A stretch of DNA of 64,000 nucleotides from Mesobaculum littorinae (GTDB taxonomy: Bacteria; Pseudomonadota; Alphaproteobacteria; Rhodobacterales; Rhodobacteraceae): the NCBI RefSeq assembly GCF_004011175.1, contig NZ_RQXX01000002.1, forward strand, positions 806,001 through 870,000, given 5' to 3'. The position numbers were made by a program, and so were the translations under genes. Position 1 is the stretch's first letter; each line of letters starts with the position of its first letter. Shown here piece by piece: positions 21,891 to 32,209 of the stretch. Below the pieces are notes generated by a model. The model was not told the DNA's origin and ran no database searches. It saw nothing but the letters and a program-made list of their open reading frames with translations.

Positions 21891-22739
21891 TCAAATCCCC
21901 TCGGCCGCGACGGCGCGGGCGAGGGCGCAGAATTGCTCCAGCGTCACCTCTTCGGCGCGCTGCGTCGGTTTGATGCCCGCCGACTCAAGGCACGCCTCCA
22001 GCCGGGGACCGAGCGGTTTCAACGCGGCGCGCAGCATCTTGCGGCGCTGGTTGAAGGCCATCGCGACAACACGGCTCAGCACCGCGCCGTCGGCGGGATA
22101 GCGCGGCGTGTCCCGGCGGGTCAGGTGCACCACGGACGAGCGGACCTTGGGCGGCGGGGTGAAGGCCTCGGGCGGAAGCTCCATCACGATGCGGGGATCG
22201 GCGCGCCACTGCGACAGGATGGCGAGACGTCCGTAGGCCTTCGACCCCGGCTCGGCCACGATGCGCTGCGCGACCTCGCGCTGGAACATCAGCGTCAGGC
22301 TGTCCCAGAAGGGCGGCCAGTGGCCGGGATCCAGCCAACGGGTCAGAAGCTCGGTCCCCACGTTGTAGGGCAGGTTCGCCACGACGCGGATCGGTGGGGC
22401 GAGATGCGCGGTGACGTCGAGCGCGAGCGCATCCGCATTGATGACCTCGAGCCGACCGGGATAGGCCGCGGCGATCTCGGACAGGGGCGCCATGCAGCGG
22501 GCGTCCTTTTCCACCGCCAGCACCCGGCGCGCGCCTTCGGCCAGCAGGCCGCGGGTCAGGCCGCCGGGGCCGGGCCCGACCTCGAGCACGTCCGAGCCGG
22601 TGAGGTCGCCCGCCCGCCGCGCGATCTTGGCGGTCAGGTTGAGGTCGAGGAGGAAGTTCTGCCCCAGCGCCTTTCGGGCCGAAAGACCGTGCGTGGCGAT
22701 CACCTCGCGCAGTGGCGGCAGGTCGTCGATGGCACTCAT
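21891..22739 (-). CDS. rsmA: 16S rRNA dimethyladenosine transferase RsmA (KsgA)
   Basis: Dimethylates two adjacent adenines near the 3' end of 16S rRNA during small-subunit maturation. The 282-residue protein has the SAM motif [16 protein letters not shown], the [11 protein letters not shown] acidic motif, and the catalytic [13 protein letters not shown]-terminal domain with [15 protein letters not shown] is complete. It is the last gene of the lptF-to-rsmA run on the minus strand, 124 bases after pdxA. Confidence 0.95.
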   Translation of the reverse strand: MSAIDDLPPLREVIATHGLSARKALGQNFLLDLNLTAKIARRAGDLTGSDVLEVGPGPGGLTRGLLAEGARRVLAVEKDARCMAPLSEIAAAYPGRLEVINADALALDVTAHLAPPIRVVANLPYNVGTELLTRWLDPGHWPPFWDSLTLMFQREVAQRIVAEPGSKAYGRLAILSQWRADPRIVMELPPEAFTPPPKVRSSVVHLTRRDTPRYPADGAVLSRVVAMAFNQRRKMLRAALKPLGPRLEACLESAGIKPTQRAEEVTLEQFCALARAVAAEGI

Positions 22740-22863
22740 GCGACGCGCGGCCGGGGCCGTCGGGCCCCTGCGGCGCCCGGCACGGCGCCGGCGCGGGGCA
22801 GGGCCTTCCGGCAGCCCGGCGCGGCTGCGGTAGAGGCAAAGGCAGAGGCGGGGCCCTGGCGTG

Positions 22864-23841
22864 TCACGCCGGTCCCCGGGCCGCGGCCATGCGGTCGGCC
22901 ATCCGCAGTGCCGCGATCAGCGAGGCGGGGTCGGCCCGGCCCTGGCCCGCGATGTCGAAGGCGGTGCCGTGATCGGGCGAGGTGCGGATGAAGGGCAGGC
23001 CCAGCGTCACGTTGACCCCGCCCGCGAAATCCAGCGTCTTGATCGGGATCAGCGCCTGATCGTGGTACATCGCCACCGCCGCGTCATAGCCGCGTCGGGC
23101 GGCGGCGTGGAACATCGTGTCGGCGGACATCGGGCCCATCAGTGCCAGCCCCTCGGCCCGCAAAGCCGCGATCACGGGGGCGATCGTCTCGATCTCTTCG
23201 CGGCCCATCACGCCGCCTTCGCCCGCGTGCGGGTTCAGGCCGGCGACCGCGATGCGCGGGCTTTCGATCCCGAAATCGCGGATCAGCGCGGCGTGGGTGA
23301 TCCGCAGCGTGTCGAACAGAAGCTGACGGGTGAGCGCCGCGGGAACCTCGGACAGGCCGATATGGATGGTGGCGGGCACCACCTTGAGCAGGTCCGAGGC
23401 CAGCATCATCACCACCCGGTCGACGCCCGCCAGCGCGGCGAGGTATTCGGTATGGCCGGGATGCGGAAAGGCGGCGCCGTCCTTCAGCGCCTTCTTGTGG
23501 ATCGGCGCGGTGGTCAGCGCCGACGCCTCGCCCCGGCGCACCAGCTGCACGCCGCGGGCGATGACATCGATCACCGATTGCGCATTGGCCGGATCGGGCG
23601 CGCCGGCGGGGGCGGGCGCGGGAAACGCGTGCGGCAGCACCGGCAGGCCCGAGGTCGCGGCGCGCAGCGCCTCGTCGGGCCGGGCGATCTGCGACACCGG
23701 CGTGCCGGGGGGCAGGTGGGCGGGGTCGCCGATCCAGAAGAACGGCAGCCGCGCGCCGAGCTCGGCCCAGGCCTTGGCGGCGATCTCGGGCCCGATGCCC
23801 GAGGGGTCGCCGCAGGTCAGGGCGATGGGGGCGGCGGGCAT
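22864..23841 (-). CDS. pdxA: 4-hydroxythreonine-4-phosphate dehydrogenase PdxA
   Basis: Oxidises 4-phosphohydroxy-threonine in the DXP-dependent pathway to pyridoxal phosphate. The 325-residue protein begins [25 protein letters not shown] and carries the metal/substrate histidines in [20 protein letters not shown] and [11 protein letters not shown], plus [16 protein letters not shown]. The ATG at 23841 overlaps the surA stop by one base; the longer frame back to 23979 is antisense-like residue from surA. Placement after surA is a conserved proteobacterial arrangement. Confidence 0.95.
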   Translation of the reverse strand: MPAAPIALTCGDPSGIGPEIAAKAWAELGARLPFFWIGDPAHLPPGTPVSQIARPDEALRAATSGLPVLPHAFPAPAPAGAPDPANAQSVIDVIARGVQLVRRGEASALTTAPIHKKALKDGAAFPHPGHTEYLAALAGVDRVVMMLASDLLKVVPATIHIGLSEVPAALTRQLLFDTLRITHAALIRDFGIESPRIAVAGLNPHAGEGGVMGREEIETIAPVIAALRAEGLALMGPMSADTMFHAAARRGYDAAVAMYHDQALIPIKTLDFAGGVNVTLGLPFIRTSPDHGTAFDIAGQGRADPASLIAALRMADRMAAARGPA

Positions 23842-25130
23842 CAGTAGTACCTGATGTAGGCGTTGGCACGCAGCTCGGCGACCAGCGCCTCGGCCATGCC
23901 CTGCAGCTGCGACGACACCAGTTGCGATCGCACCGCGTCGCGGGTCACGTTTTCGCCCTGCGGAAAGATCCTGCCGCACAGCATCGTCAGCCGCAGCGCC
24001 CCGTCTGGTCCGACGCTCAACGTGGTTTCATTGGGGTCGAGCCGGGCAAGCTGCAGCTTCACGTCGTCGGGGATCTGGGCGAAGGGCGTGGGCGGATCGG
24101 CGCGTTGCAGCCGCTGCGGCGGCAGGCCTTCGGCGACGCCGTAAAGATCGCCGCAGGTGTCGACCCGCGCGGCCAGCCGGCGCCCCTCGGCCAGCGCCTC
24201 GGGGCCCTGTCCCGCGGCGACGGTGAAGACGGCGTAGTCCACGGCCTTGGGCGTCGGCGCCGCCTGGCCCGTGTCGTCGATGTCGCGCAGCTGGAACAGC
24301 GCCAGCGCGTTGGGCAGCGGAAACGGCCCGGCGACCGTGCCTTCGGTGCTCTGCAGCAGGGCCTGCGCGATCGGGGGCGGCAGGTTCGACAGCTCGAGCC
24401 AGTCGATCTGCCCGCCCTTCTCGCGCGAGGGCGAGGCTGAGTAGCGCCGCGCGGCGTCCGAGAACGCCGCCTGGCTGTCGAGCGTGACGATCTCGCCCAC
24501 CAGCTGTTCGGACCGAGCGGCATTGCGCGCGTTGTTGGCCGGCAGGATGATCTCCGAGACCAGAACCCGCACGCCCGCGGCGGGGTCGCGCGCCAGCCGG
24601 GTCAGTGCCTTGTCGACGTCGCTGTCGCTGATGTCGGCGCGGGGGCGGAAGCGTTCGCGCACGTATTCGCGCCACAAAAGGCCCGCGGTGACGAAATCGC
24701 GCAGCGATTCCCGCTCGACCCCGGCCTGCGCTAGCGCGGCGAGGAAGTCTTCGCGGCCGAGGTTGGCGCGCTGCGCGAACTCCTCCTCGCCGGCAAGGAT
24801 CTGCTCTTCGGTGACGGTGATGCCCACGCGCTCGGCCTCGCGGGTCTGCAGGCGTTCGTCGATCAGCGCCTCAAGCGCGCCCTCTTGCGGGTCGCCGGGA
24901 TTGCGGAAGAGTTTCAGCATCTTCGCGCGCTGGTCCAGTTCCCAGCGGGTGATGACGCGGTCGTCGACCTCGGCCACCGGGGCGAACATGCCCTGCGCCT
25001 GCGCCGGTGTGGCGATGCCCAGGGGCCCCGCGCCGAAGGGCACGCCCGACAGGGCCGCCGCGACCGCCGCGGCCCCGATGATCCGTCCGAAGTTCCGCCC
25101 GACGTCCCGCTTGCCGCTTTCCCGCTTCAT
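23841..25130 (-). CDS. surA: Periplasmic chaperone/peptidyl-prolyl isomerase SurA
   Basis: A 429-residue exported chaperone for outer-membrane proteins. A basic N-terminus and Ala-rich core (residues about 8-45, ending TPAQAQ) form a long signal peptide. The SurA N-domain (VAEVDDRVITRWELDQRAK, LIDERLQTREAERVGITVTEEQI) is followed by one parvulin-like domain (VLVSEIILP, FSDAARRYSASPSREKGGQIDWL, GTVAGPFPLPNALALFQL). A second parvulin domain, as in E. coli, is not recognisable. GGGAGG precedes the ATG at 25130. It follows lptD by 20 bases and its client LptD is encoded there. Confidence 0.88.
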   Translation of the reverse strand: MKRESGKRDVGRNFGRIIGAAAVAAALSGVPFGAGPLGIATPAQAQGMFAPVAEVDDRVITRWELDQRAKMLKLFRNPGDPQEGALEALIDERLQTREAERVGITVTEEQILAGEEEFAQRANLGREDFLAALAQAGVERESLRDFVTAGLLWREYVRERFRPRADISDSDVDKALTRLARDPAAGVRVLVSEIILPANNARNAARSEQLVGEIVTLDSQAAFSDAARRYSASPSREKGGQIDWLELSNLPPPIAQALLQSTEGTVAGPFPLPNALALFQLRDIDDTGQAAPTPKAVDYAVFTVAAGQGPEALAEGRRLAARVDTCGDLYGVAEGLPPQRLQRADPPTPFAQIPDDVKLQLARLDPNETTLSVGPDGALRLTMLCGRIFPQGENVTRDAVRSQLVSSQLQGMAEALVAELRANAYIRYY

Positions 25131-25150
25131 CCCGAAGCCTCCCTTCGTCT

Positions 25151-27256
25151 TCAATTCCTGCAGACCGCCCGGTCGGCCGACGTGCCGCCGCCCGACCCGA
25201 AGCCTGCCAGAGACACCTGGACCCCGAAGCTGGTCGCGGGTGTCACGCTTGTCGAGGACGTGTAGCGCCGCGATGCCGAAAGGTCGAGCGTGATGCATTC
25301 GTTGCGATATTGCAGGCCGACGCCCGCGCGCTGCGCCCGTTCCGAGGCGACATCGAACCGGCCCTCGATGCTGCCGGTCCATGTCCGGGTCAGGCGGTAG
25401 CCCGCGTCGAAGGCCAGTTCGTGCGTGGCGTCGGGGCGGTTTTCCTCGGGCACGCCGTCCAGCCAGATGTAGCTGGCCGCAAGGTCGGTGCGGCCGCGGT
25501 CGAGATCCAGCCGCAGCTCGTTCTTCGACATCGACAGGTCGTCGTCGAAGACGGCGCGGTCGATCATCGACAGCCCATCCGACAGCCGCGCGTGGCCGGC
25601 CACCAGCCAGTCCGACAGACGGCCGTCCAGCCCGGTGCCCATCGGATAGAGGTCGCTGTCCTCGGCCCGGATCACCCGCCCCGCCGTCACCCCGAGGCTG
25701 AGGCCGCCGGGCGTTTCGGCCAGGTAGCTGGCGCCGAGCGACAGGCGCAGCCCATCCTCGACCGCGTCTTCGCCGGGAAAGCGCGACAGCGAGAACAGGT
25801 TGCCCTCGTCCAGTTCGACGAGCGTCGAATCCTCGTTCGGAACGGGGCCGCCGCGCGGGTCCGACCAGGCCAGGTGCGCCACCGGTTCGATCAGGTGGAA
25901 CGTGCCGCCCGGTCCGGTTCGGGTGAAGGGCCAGCGCAGCTCGACCGCCGCCTCGGGGGTGATGCGGCTGACCTCGTCGTCGAAGGTGCTGTCGTTGTCG
26001 ATGGTGTAGGCGCGTCCGTCCAGCCCCAGCGTTGCGGCGCCGACGATGCCGCCGGGCAGCATCCGGTCGCCGCGCCACCCCAGGCTCAGGCCCGCCATCG
26101 CCAGGTCGCGTCCGGCGCCGTCAGCGTCGGACCTGCGGTCCAGCACGGCGGCATCGGCGCCGAAGCTCAGCGTGCCGCCGCCCAGTCGCAGCCGTTGCTC
26201 CAGTCGCGCGGTGCCGTAAAGCCGGGGCAGTTCGCCGGCGATCGGGCGTTCGCTGTCGCGCAGCGTCTCGAACCCGCTCAGCCGTGCGTCGAAGAGGCTC
26301 AGCCGGTCGACCCGGGTCAGGCGCGCCGAGGTCTCCAGCCGGTCCTCGTTGGAATAGTCGTAATCGGTCAGGTAGCCCGTGTCCGACACCTCCTGCACCG
26401 CGAGGTCCAGCCGGAAGCTGCGCGGCAGCAGGAACGCGGCCTCGCCGAAAAGGTAGTAGCGCGTGGCGTCGTCGGTTAGGTCGTCGCGGCTGACCGCGCC
26501 TTCGAAGGCGATCCGGCCGCGGCGCAGCTCTTGCCGGTAGCCCAGTTCGAGCGTGGTGGTGTTTTCGCTGACATAGGGCGCCAGCGTCAGGTCCGCATGC
26601 GATCCCAGCGGCAGGAAATAGGGCACCCGCACGCCGAAGCCCAGCCGGCTTGAGCTGCGCACCGTCGGCACCAGCACGCCCCGCGCGCGGTCGAGCGTGG
26701 GATCGGGCAGGCGGAGCCGGGGAATGTAGAACACCGGCACGCCCAGGAGACGGAAGGTGGCGTTGTCGAAATAGAGCTGCTGTTCCAGGTCGTCGTGCAC
26801 GATGCGGCTGGCGCGGATCTCCCACGTGGGGACCGGGTTGGCGGCGCAGACCTGGCAGGACGAGGCGACGGCCTTGGTCAGCAGCGTGTAGCGGCCCGAG
26901 ACGCGGTTGATCTGGTTCGCGGCCAGCTGCAGCTGCCGGTCCAGCACCAGCCGCGCGCTGACCAGGATGCCGTCTTCCAGATCGGCGTCGAGCGCGCCTT
27001 GCGAGGCCAGCACCACCGCGTCGCCGTCGCCCTCGACCAGGGTCAGGGGACCCTCCAGCGTCAGCCGGTCGGCGCTGCGGTCGTAGACGAGCCGGCTGGC
27101 GGTCAGGCGCGTCGTGCCCTCCATCACCTCGACCCGGCCCTCGGCGATCAGCCGGTCGTCGCCGGTGATGTAAAGCCGGTCCGACACCAGCGTCGCGGTC
27201 TGCGCCGCCGCGGCGGCGGGCAGCAGAAGCGCGAAGATCAGCGCCAGCGCGCGCAT
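25151..27256 (-). CDS. lptD: LPS assembly outer-membrane protein LptD
   Basis: A 701-residue outer-membrane barrel that inserts lipopolysaccharide into the outer leaflet. A signal peptide (MRALALIFALLLPAAAAAQ) is followed by an OstA-like periplasmic domain (LVSDRLYITGDDRLIAEGRV, RLTASRLVYDRSADRLTLEG) and a beta-barrel domain whose amphipathic strands fill the rest. A CQVC cysteine pair near residue 134 sits at the domain border. The ATG at 27256 overlaps the lptG stop. Its neighbours lptF, lptG and surA act in the same pathway. Confidence 0.92.
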   Translation of the reverse strand: MRALALIFALLLPAAAAAQTATLVSDRLYITGDDRLIAEGRVEVMEGTTRLTASRLVYDRSADRLTLEGPLTLVEGDGDAVVLASQGALDADLEDGILVSARLVLDRQLQLAANQINRVSGRYTLLTKAVASSCQVCAANPVPTWEIRASRIVHDDLEQQLYFDNATFRLLGVPVFYIPRLRLPDPTLDRARGVLVPTVRSSSRLGFGVRVPYFLPLGSHADLTLAPYVSENTTTLELGYRQELRRGRIAFEGAVSRDDLTDDATRYYLFGEAAFLLPRSFRLDLAVQEVSDTGYLTDYDYSNEDRLETSARLTRVDRLSLFDARLSGFETLRDSERPIAGELPRLYGTARLEQRLRLGGGTLSFGADAAVLDRRSDADGAGRDLAMAGLSLGWRGDRMLPGGIVGAATLGLDGRAYTIDNDSTFDDEVSRITPEAAVELRWPFTRTGPGGTFHLIEPVAHLAWSDPRGGPVPNEDSTLVELDEGNLFSLSRFPGEDAVEDGLRLSLGASYLAETPGGLSLGVTAGRVIRAEDSDLYPMGTGLDGRLSDWLVAGHARLSDGLSMIDRAVFDDDLSMSKNELRLDLDRGRTDLAASYIWLDGVPEENRPDATHELAFDAGYRLTRTWTGSIEGRFDVASERAQRAGVGLQYRNECITLDLSASRRYTSSTSVTPATSFGVQVSLAGFGSGGGTSADRAVCRN

Positions 27257-28350
27257 CAGCCGTCCTCCCAGTGCAACAGCAGTCCAAGCGGCAGCAGGAT
27301 CGCCGCCACGGGCGGTCCCCAGGCCGCCAGCGCGATGGGAATCTGCCCCGTCTCGCCAAGTATCTGCGCCAGGTCGCGAATGAAATAGAGCGCAAAGCCC
27401 AGACCCAGCGCGAAGAGCACCATGAGCCCGGTGCGCCCCATCCGGGTGTGCCGCATGGTAAAGCCCGCGCCGACCAAGACCATCGCCACCAGCAGGACCG
27501 GCAGCGCCAGCTCCATCTGCAGCCAGACGCGGTGGCGGCGGGCCGAGAACCCGGCCTCCTCCAGCCGCGAGATGAAGGCGGGCAGGTCCCAGACGGGGAT
27601 CGCCTGCGGCGCGCCGAAACTGTCTAGGATCTGGTCGCGGCTGAGCGTGGCGGGAAGCGTCATCTGGTCCTGTCTTTCGGCCGCGGCCTCGGGGTTTTCG
27701 GCGTCGAGCCGCCACAGCTTCACGTCCCGCAGGTGCCATTCCCCGGGGGTCAGTTCGGCCCGGGCGGCTTCGATCCGGAAGGTCGGCATGCCCGCGGTAT
27801 CAAACCCCAGGAAGGTGGCGCCGTAAAGTTCGGTGCCGTCCAGGTTGGCACGTGGCGCCTCGATCACCGTCTGCCCCTCGGGGCCGCCCTGGCGCAGCCA
27901 CAGGCCTTCGCCGCTGAGCGACAGGATCGACGAGAAGGCCGAAGCATAGCGGCTGGCCAGCACGTCGTAGCGGGCCGAGCTGGCGGCGACGATGGGGTTC
28001 AGCACGCCCACCGCCGTCACCCCGATCACCAGTGCCACGGTCACCGGCCCGGCAAGGCTGCGCAGCGCCGACCGCCCGGCAGCGCGGGTGACCACCAGCT
28101 CCGAGGTGCGCGCGAGCGACAGGAACAGCCACAGCGTGGCAAGGATCATCACCAGCGGCAGGATGCGATACAGGCTGTCGGGGATGTGCAGCAGCGTCAG
28201 CCCGACCTTCTGCCGAAAGCTGACGGTGGCGCTGTCGAAGCGGCGGATCTGCTCGACAAGGTCGATCAGCGCCAGAAGCGCGGCGAAAGCGGCGAAGACG
28301 CCCAGAAAGGCCCCCAGGAACCGCCGGGCAAAGTAGAGATGCAGCGTCAT
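27256..28350 (-). CDS. lptG: LPS export ABC transporter permease LptG
   Basis: A 364-residue inner-membrane component of the LptB2FG lipopolysaccharide extractor. It opens with LHLYFARRFLGAFLGVFAAFAALLAL, has three N-terminal membrane helices, a large periplasmic jellyroll region and three C-terminal helices (LVAMVLVGAGFTMRHTRMGR and on). The start overlaps the lptF stop by four bases (ATGA). Confidence 0.93.
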   Translation of the reverse strand: MTLHLYFARRFLGAFLGVFAAFAALLALIDLVEQIRRFDSATVSFRQKVGLTLLHIPDSLYRILPLVMILATLWLFLSLARTSELVVTRAAGRSALRSLAGPVTVALVIGVTAVGVLNPIVAASSARYDVLASRYASAFSSILSLSGEGLWLRQGGPEGQTVIEAPRANLDGTELYGATFLGFDTAGMPTFRIEAARAELTPGEWHLRDVKLWRLDAENPEAAAERQDQMTLPATLSRDQILDSFGAPQAIPVWDLPAFISRLEEAGFSARRHRVWLQMELALPVLLVAMVLVGAGFTMRHTRMGRTGLMVLFALGLGFALYFIRDLAQILGETGQIPIALAAWGPPVAAILLPLGLLLHWEDG

Positions 28351-29675
28351 GCCGGGCCTCCTGCCGCCTGATCGCGGGGGCGGGCGGCCGCCGCGTCCGC
28401 GCGGGCGGGGCCGCGGTGTGACGCTCCGTCCCGCGCGGGCTCAGCCGCTCCGGTGACGCCGGTTCCCGGGACGTGGCCGGCTCGGGCATTGGATGGGTCA
28501 TCGGGCCCGTCGTCGGCTCCGTCGTCGCGTCCGCCATTGGGCCCGTCGTCTTGTCCGCTGGCGGGCGGCTGCTTCGGCGCGCGCCCCGGGCGCCCGGCGC
28601 GCCACAGAAGGCCGCAGGCCAGCGCCAGCGCGACCAGCGCCGGGATATAGCGCAGACCCCAGAGATCGGGCCCGCGTTCGGCCATGTCGGCGGCGGCGGC
28701 GTCGAGCGCCTCCATCGCGACGACAGCCCCGATCGCCGCCAGGATCTGGCGCCACATGCCGAAGCGGGAAAAGCCGGCCGACATCAGGATCGCAAAGCCC
28801 AGAAGCGGGGCCGACAGCGCCTTGATCGCCTGGGTGAAGCGGGAATGCACCTCGCTCAGCACCTCGGGCACGGGCGTGTCGGTGCGCCGGGCGACGGCCT
28901 CGGTGCGCGACAGCAGTTCCCAGGTCGACAGGTCCTCTGGCTCGACATCGCGGTCGCCGCCGGCCTGCATCAGCCCCGTCATGTCGTAGGTGAAGGACTG
29001 GAACGCGGTGGTGGCCAGCCTCTGCCCCTCGGGGGCGAGGCTCTGGATCAGGCCGTCGCGCATGACCAGGGTCGGCGCCCCGTCCGAGCGCAGCAGCAGC
29101 GCCGAGGCGGCGGTATAGTCCACCCGGTTCTGCGGGTCGCGCCGGTCGGACAGGAAGATGTCGCGCATCTCGCCCTCGGGCGTGATTTCGCGGATGTAGA
29201 AGGTCAGCCCCTCGGCCGGGTGCAGGAATTCGCCGTCCTTGAGCAGCCGCGCGGTCAGGTTCTGCGCCACCTCCGAGGTGCGCACCGCCAGCTGCGACAG
29301 GCTGGCGGGCACCAGCAGGTTCGTCAGCGCCAGTACCAGAAGCATCGCGATCAGGCCGAAGGTGGCGACCGGACGCGCCAGCCGCGCGGGCGAGGCGCCC
29401 TGCGCCTGCATCGCCACCAGTTCGCTTTCCGCCGCGAGCCGGTTGGTCACGTAGACCGCCGCGGCAAAGGCCGAGACCGGCAGGACCAGCCGGATCACGT
29501 TGGGCAGCGCCAAGAGCGAGAATTCAAGGAAGACGCCCGCCGACTGGCCGTTGGCGATCAGCATGTCGAACAGGCCCACGGCCCGGTTGATCCAGTAGAC
29601 CAACACCAGCACCAGCGAGAAAAAGCCGAAGAGCCACAGGAATTGTGACAAAAGATAACGGTCGATACGCGTCAC
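28347..29675 (-). CDS. lptF: LPS export ABC transporter permease LptF with long disordered tail
   Basis: A 442-residue partner of LptG. The family core is complete: RIDRYLLSQFLWLFGFFSLVLVLVYWI, the VIRLVLPVSAFAAAVYVTNRLAAESELVAMQAQG coupling helix region (residues about 55-90), periplasmic domain and C-terminal helices ending near residue 357. The last 85 residues are an unusual Asp/Gly/Pro/Arg-rich tail with DDGPNGGRDDG-type repeats that other LptF proteins lack; it should face the cytoplasm. The start is GTG at 29675. The first gene of the operon, divergent from pepA with 145 bases between. Confidence 0.92.
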   Translation of the reverse strand: MTRIDRYLLSQFLWLFGFFSLVLVLVYWINRAVGLFDMLIANGQSAGVFLEFSLLALPNVIRLVLPVSAFAAAVYVTNRLAAESELVAMQAQGASPARLARPVATFGLIAMLLVLALTNLLVPASLSQLAVRTSEVAQNLTARLLKDGEFLHPAEGLTFYIREITPEGEMRDIFLSDRRDPQNRVDYTAASALLLRSDGAPTLVMRDGLIQSLAPEGQRLATTAFQSFTYDMTGLMQAGGDRDVEPEDLSTWELLSRTEAVARRTDTPVPEVLSEVHSRFTQAIKALSAPLLGFAILMSAGFSRFGMWRQILAAIGAVVAMEALDAAAADMAERGPDLWGLRYIPALVALALACGLLWRAGRPGRAPKQPPASGQDDGPNGGRDDGADDGPDDPSNARAGHVPGTGVTGAAEPARDGASHRGPARADAAAARPRDQAAGGPA

Positions 29676-29820
29676 GAGACCCCCGTCGCCCGATCCCCTG
29701 ACGGGCCGTCCGCGGCGACCCTAGCGGATCGTCCGGGCGGGGAAAACTCCCTTCTGGCCAACCGCGCGGGCCGGGGCTAGGGTCGGCCCGAATTTGCAAT
29801 AACCCGGCAGGACATCGCCC

Positions 29821-31293
29821 ATGACCACGCCCGCATCCGTCAGCTTTCGCCCCTTCGACCCCGCCGAACTGGCGCAGATCGAAGGCCGGATCGTCGTCTT
29901 TGCCGACGCCGACGGCACGCTCGACCCCGCCGCGCGGCGGATCGACCGCCTGACCCGCGGCGCGGTGAAGCGCGCGGTCGAGGGCGAGGCGTTCGAGGAC
30001 GCAACGCCCGGCACCTCGGTCGATCTGGCCTTTCCCGCGGGGCTGGCGGCAGAGGCGGTGCAGGTGATCTGTCTGCCGCGCCGTCCCACCGCCGCCGAGG
30101 CGCGCAAGGCCGGTGTCGCCGTTGGCCGGTCGGCCGGCAGTGCCGCGGTCACGCTTCTGGCCAATGCGCGCCGCTTCGCCGATGAACTGGCGCTGGGGGC
30201 CGTCCTGCGCGGCTATACCTACCGCGCGCAGCGCACCGGCGCCGCCGCGGACAAGACCGCGGGCCCGGTCGCCGTCCTGGTGTCGAAGCCCGGCGACTAC
30301 GAGGATGCCGCCGACCGCATCGCCGCGCTGGCCCAGGGCGTGTTCTTCACCCGCGACCTGACCGCCGCGCCCTCGAACGTGCTGACCACCACCGAATTCG
30401 CCCGCCAGCTGGAAGGCCTGCGCGATCTGGGCGTCGAGGTCGAGGTGCTGGAAGAGGCCGAGCTGGAAGAGCTCGGGATGCGCACGCTTCTGGCCGTGGG
30501 GCAGGGCAGCGAAAGCCCGTCGAAGGTGGTGGTGATGCAGTGGAAGGGCGCCGGCGGCGACCCCCTCGCGCTCGTGGGCAAGGGCGTCGTCTTCGACGCC
30601 GGCGGCATCTCGCTCAAGCCCGCCGCTGGCATGGAGGACATGACCATGGACATGGGCGGCGCCGGCGTGGTGTCGGGCGTGATGAAGACGCTCGCCCTGC
30701 GCAAGGCCAAGGCGCATGTCGTGGGGCTGGTCGGCCTGGTCGAGAACATGCCCGACGGTCGCGCCACCCGCCCCGGCGACGTCGTCCGCTCGATGAAGGG
30801 CGACACGGTCGAGGTCATCAATACCGATGCCGAGGGCCGCATGGTCCTGGCCGACGTGCTGTGGTACGCGCAGGAGCGGTTCAAGCCGCAGGGCGTGGTC
30901 GATCTGGCCACCCTGACGGGCGCCATCATGATCGGCCTCGGGCACGAGAACGCGGGCGTCTTTTCCAACAACGACCCGCTGTGCGATGCCTTCCTCAAGG
31001 CCGCGAAGGCCGAGGGTGAGGGCGCGTGGCGGATGCCGCTGGGCGAGGCCTACGCCAAGCAGCTGAAATCTGACGTCGCGGACGTGAAGAACGTGGGCGG
31101 CCGCCCCGGCGGCGCGATCACCGCGGCCGAGTTCCTGCGCCGCTTCGTCAAGGACGACACGCCGTGGATCCACCTCGACATCGCGGGCGTGGCCAAGACC
31201 GGCGGCGACAGCGCGCATGCCGGCAAGGGCGTGTCGGGATGGGGCGTGCTGTCGCTCGACCGGCTGGTGCGCGACCGCTTCGAAGGCGAATAG
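29821..31293 (+). CDS. pepA: Leucyl aminopeptidase (M17 family)
   Basis: A 490-residue cytosolic metallo-exopeptidase. The di-metal site motifs are present: GKGVVFDAGGISLKPAAGM, the Asp-rich MDMGGAG, and the family signature NTDAEGRMVLADVLWY (near residue 335). The N-terminal macro-like domain is also present. In other bacteria PepA also works in peptide turnover and sometimes DNA binding. It is followed by holC after ten bases, a common alphaproteobacterial pairing. Confidence 0.95.
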   Translation: MTTPASVSFRPFDPAELAQIEGRIVVFADADGTLDPAARRIDRLTRGAVKRAVEGEAFEDATPGTSVDLAFPAGLAAEAVQVICLPRRPTAAEARKAGVAVGRSAGSAAVTLLANARRFADELALGAVLRGYTYRAQRTGAAADKTAGPVAVLVSKPGDYEDAADRIAALAQGVFFTRDLTAAPSNVLTTTEFARQLEGLRDLGVEVEVLEEAELEELGMRTLLAVGQGSESPSKVVVMQWKGAGGDPLALVGKGVVFDAGGISLKPAAGMEDMTMDMGGAGVVSGVMKTLALRKAKAHVVGLVGLVENMPDGRATRPGDVVRSMKGDTVEVINTDAEGRMVLADVLWYAQERFKPQGVVDLATLTGAIMIGLGHENAGVFSNNDPLCDAFLKAAKAEGEGAWRMPLGEAYAKQLKSDVADVKNVGGRPGGAITAAEFLRRFVKDDTPWIHLDIAGVAKTGGDSAHAGKGVSGWGVLSLDRLVRDRFEGE

Positions 31294-31303
31294 GGCCCGG
31301 GCC

Positions 31304-31759
31304 GTGGGCGCCGCCTATTTCTACCACCTGACGCGCCGCCCGCTCGAGGCGACGCTGCCGGTCTTGCTTGACCGGTCGCTGGGGCAGGGCTGGCGCGTCG
31401 CGGTGCGCGGCACCGATGCCGACCGCCTGGCCTGGCTGGACGAAAAGCTGTGGCTGGATGGCGAGGGGTTTCTGCCGCACGGACTGGCGGGCGGGCCGCA
31501 TGACGCCGACCAGCCGGTCCTGCTGACCGTCGCGCCCGAGATGTCCAACGGGGCCGTCTGCCTGATGGCGATCGACGGCGCCGCCGTGACACCCGACGAG
31601 GTCACCCGGCTCGACCGTGTCTGCGTGCTGTTCGACGGCGCCGACGAGACCGCGCTGGCCAAGGCCCGCGGCCAGTGGCGCGACCTGACCCGCGCCGGCT
31701 GCTCGGCGCAGTACTGGAGCGAGGAGTCCGGCCGCTGGGAGAAGAAGGCGGAAAGCTGA
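31304..31759 (+). CDS. holC: DNA polymerase III chi subunit
   Basis: A 151-residue protein of the HolC family, which links the clamp loader to single-strand binding protein. It opens with GAAYFYHLTRRPLEATLPVLLDRSLGQGWR and carries LDEKLWLDGEGFLPHG and the ending CSAQYWSEESGRWEKK, all standard. A GTG at 31304, ten bases after pepA, is the best start; the longer upstream frame overlaps pepA and is not family-like. Confidence 0.9.
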   Translation: MGAAYFYHLTRRPLEATLPVLLDRSLGQGWRVAVRGTDADRLAWLDEKLWLDGEGFLPHGLAGGPHDADQPVLLTVAPEMSNGAVCLMAIDGAAVTPDEVTRLDRVCVLFDGADETALAKARGQWRDLTRAGCSAQYWSEESGRWEKKAES

Positions 31760-32209
31760 CCCGTCCGCCCCGGCCCGCCCGGACGGTCCCCCGTTGCACC
31801 GCGCTCGGGACGGTGCCGCCCCGCCCGTGATGGTGCTGCCGCGCCGCAAGAACGTCACGCTCGCACATGTACTTCCGGAAGATGTCGACTTTCGCGCCGA
31901 GGCTTGCCTGGTGACGCTTACCCGCCGACGCTACACGATGACCGGTTATTCGGTGGCGGGCTTACGGTGATGGGCTTACGGTGACAGCTTACCCGGTGAC
32001 GGGCGTACAGTGGCGGGCGCAGGGTGACGGGGGCGCGCGGCGCCGCCCATGGGGGCCGCGGCGACCCCAAGGGGCGCCAGCCGGGGGGTGCCGGGACGGC
32101 GCGGACTGCGAAAAGCCGCGAGTCTCCCCGTCGGCTCACCTTGTTACCTTCCGCCGTCACCTCGCGGTGGCGCCCCGGGGCGCAGGCGGCGGGCTCGGGA
32201 CCCGCGGGC
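31760..32209. other. Convergent intergenic gap with short direct repeats
   Basis: 450 bases between holC and the TRIC gene, whose ends face each other. It holds a perfect 10-base palindrome CTTCCGGAAG at 31872-31881 and the direct repeats listed at 31958. Frames such as 31918-32160 (minus) have no recognisable content. No gene supported. Confidence 0.45.
31958..31999. repeat. Three short direct repeats
   Basis: GGGCTTACGGTGA occurs exactly at 31958-31970 and 31972-31984, followed by a degenerate copy (CAGCTTACCCGGTGA) to 31999. Function unknown; it may be slippage. Confidence 0.6.
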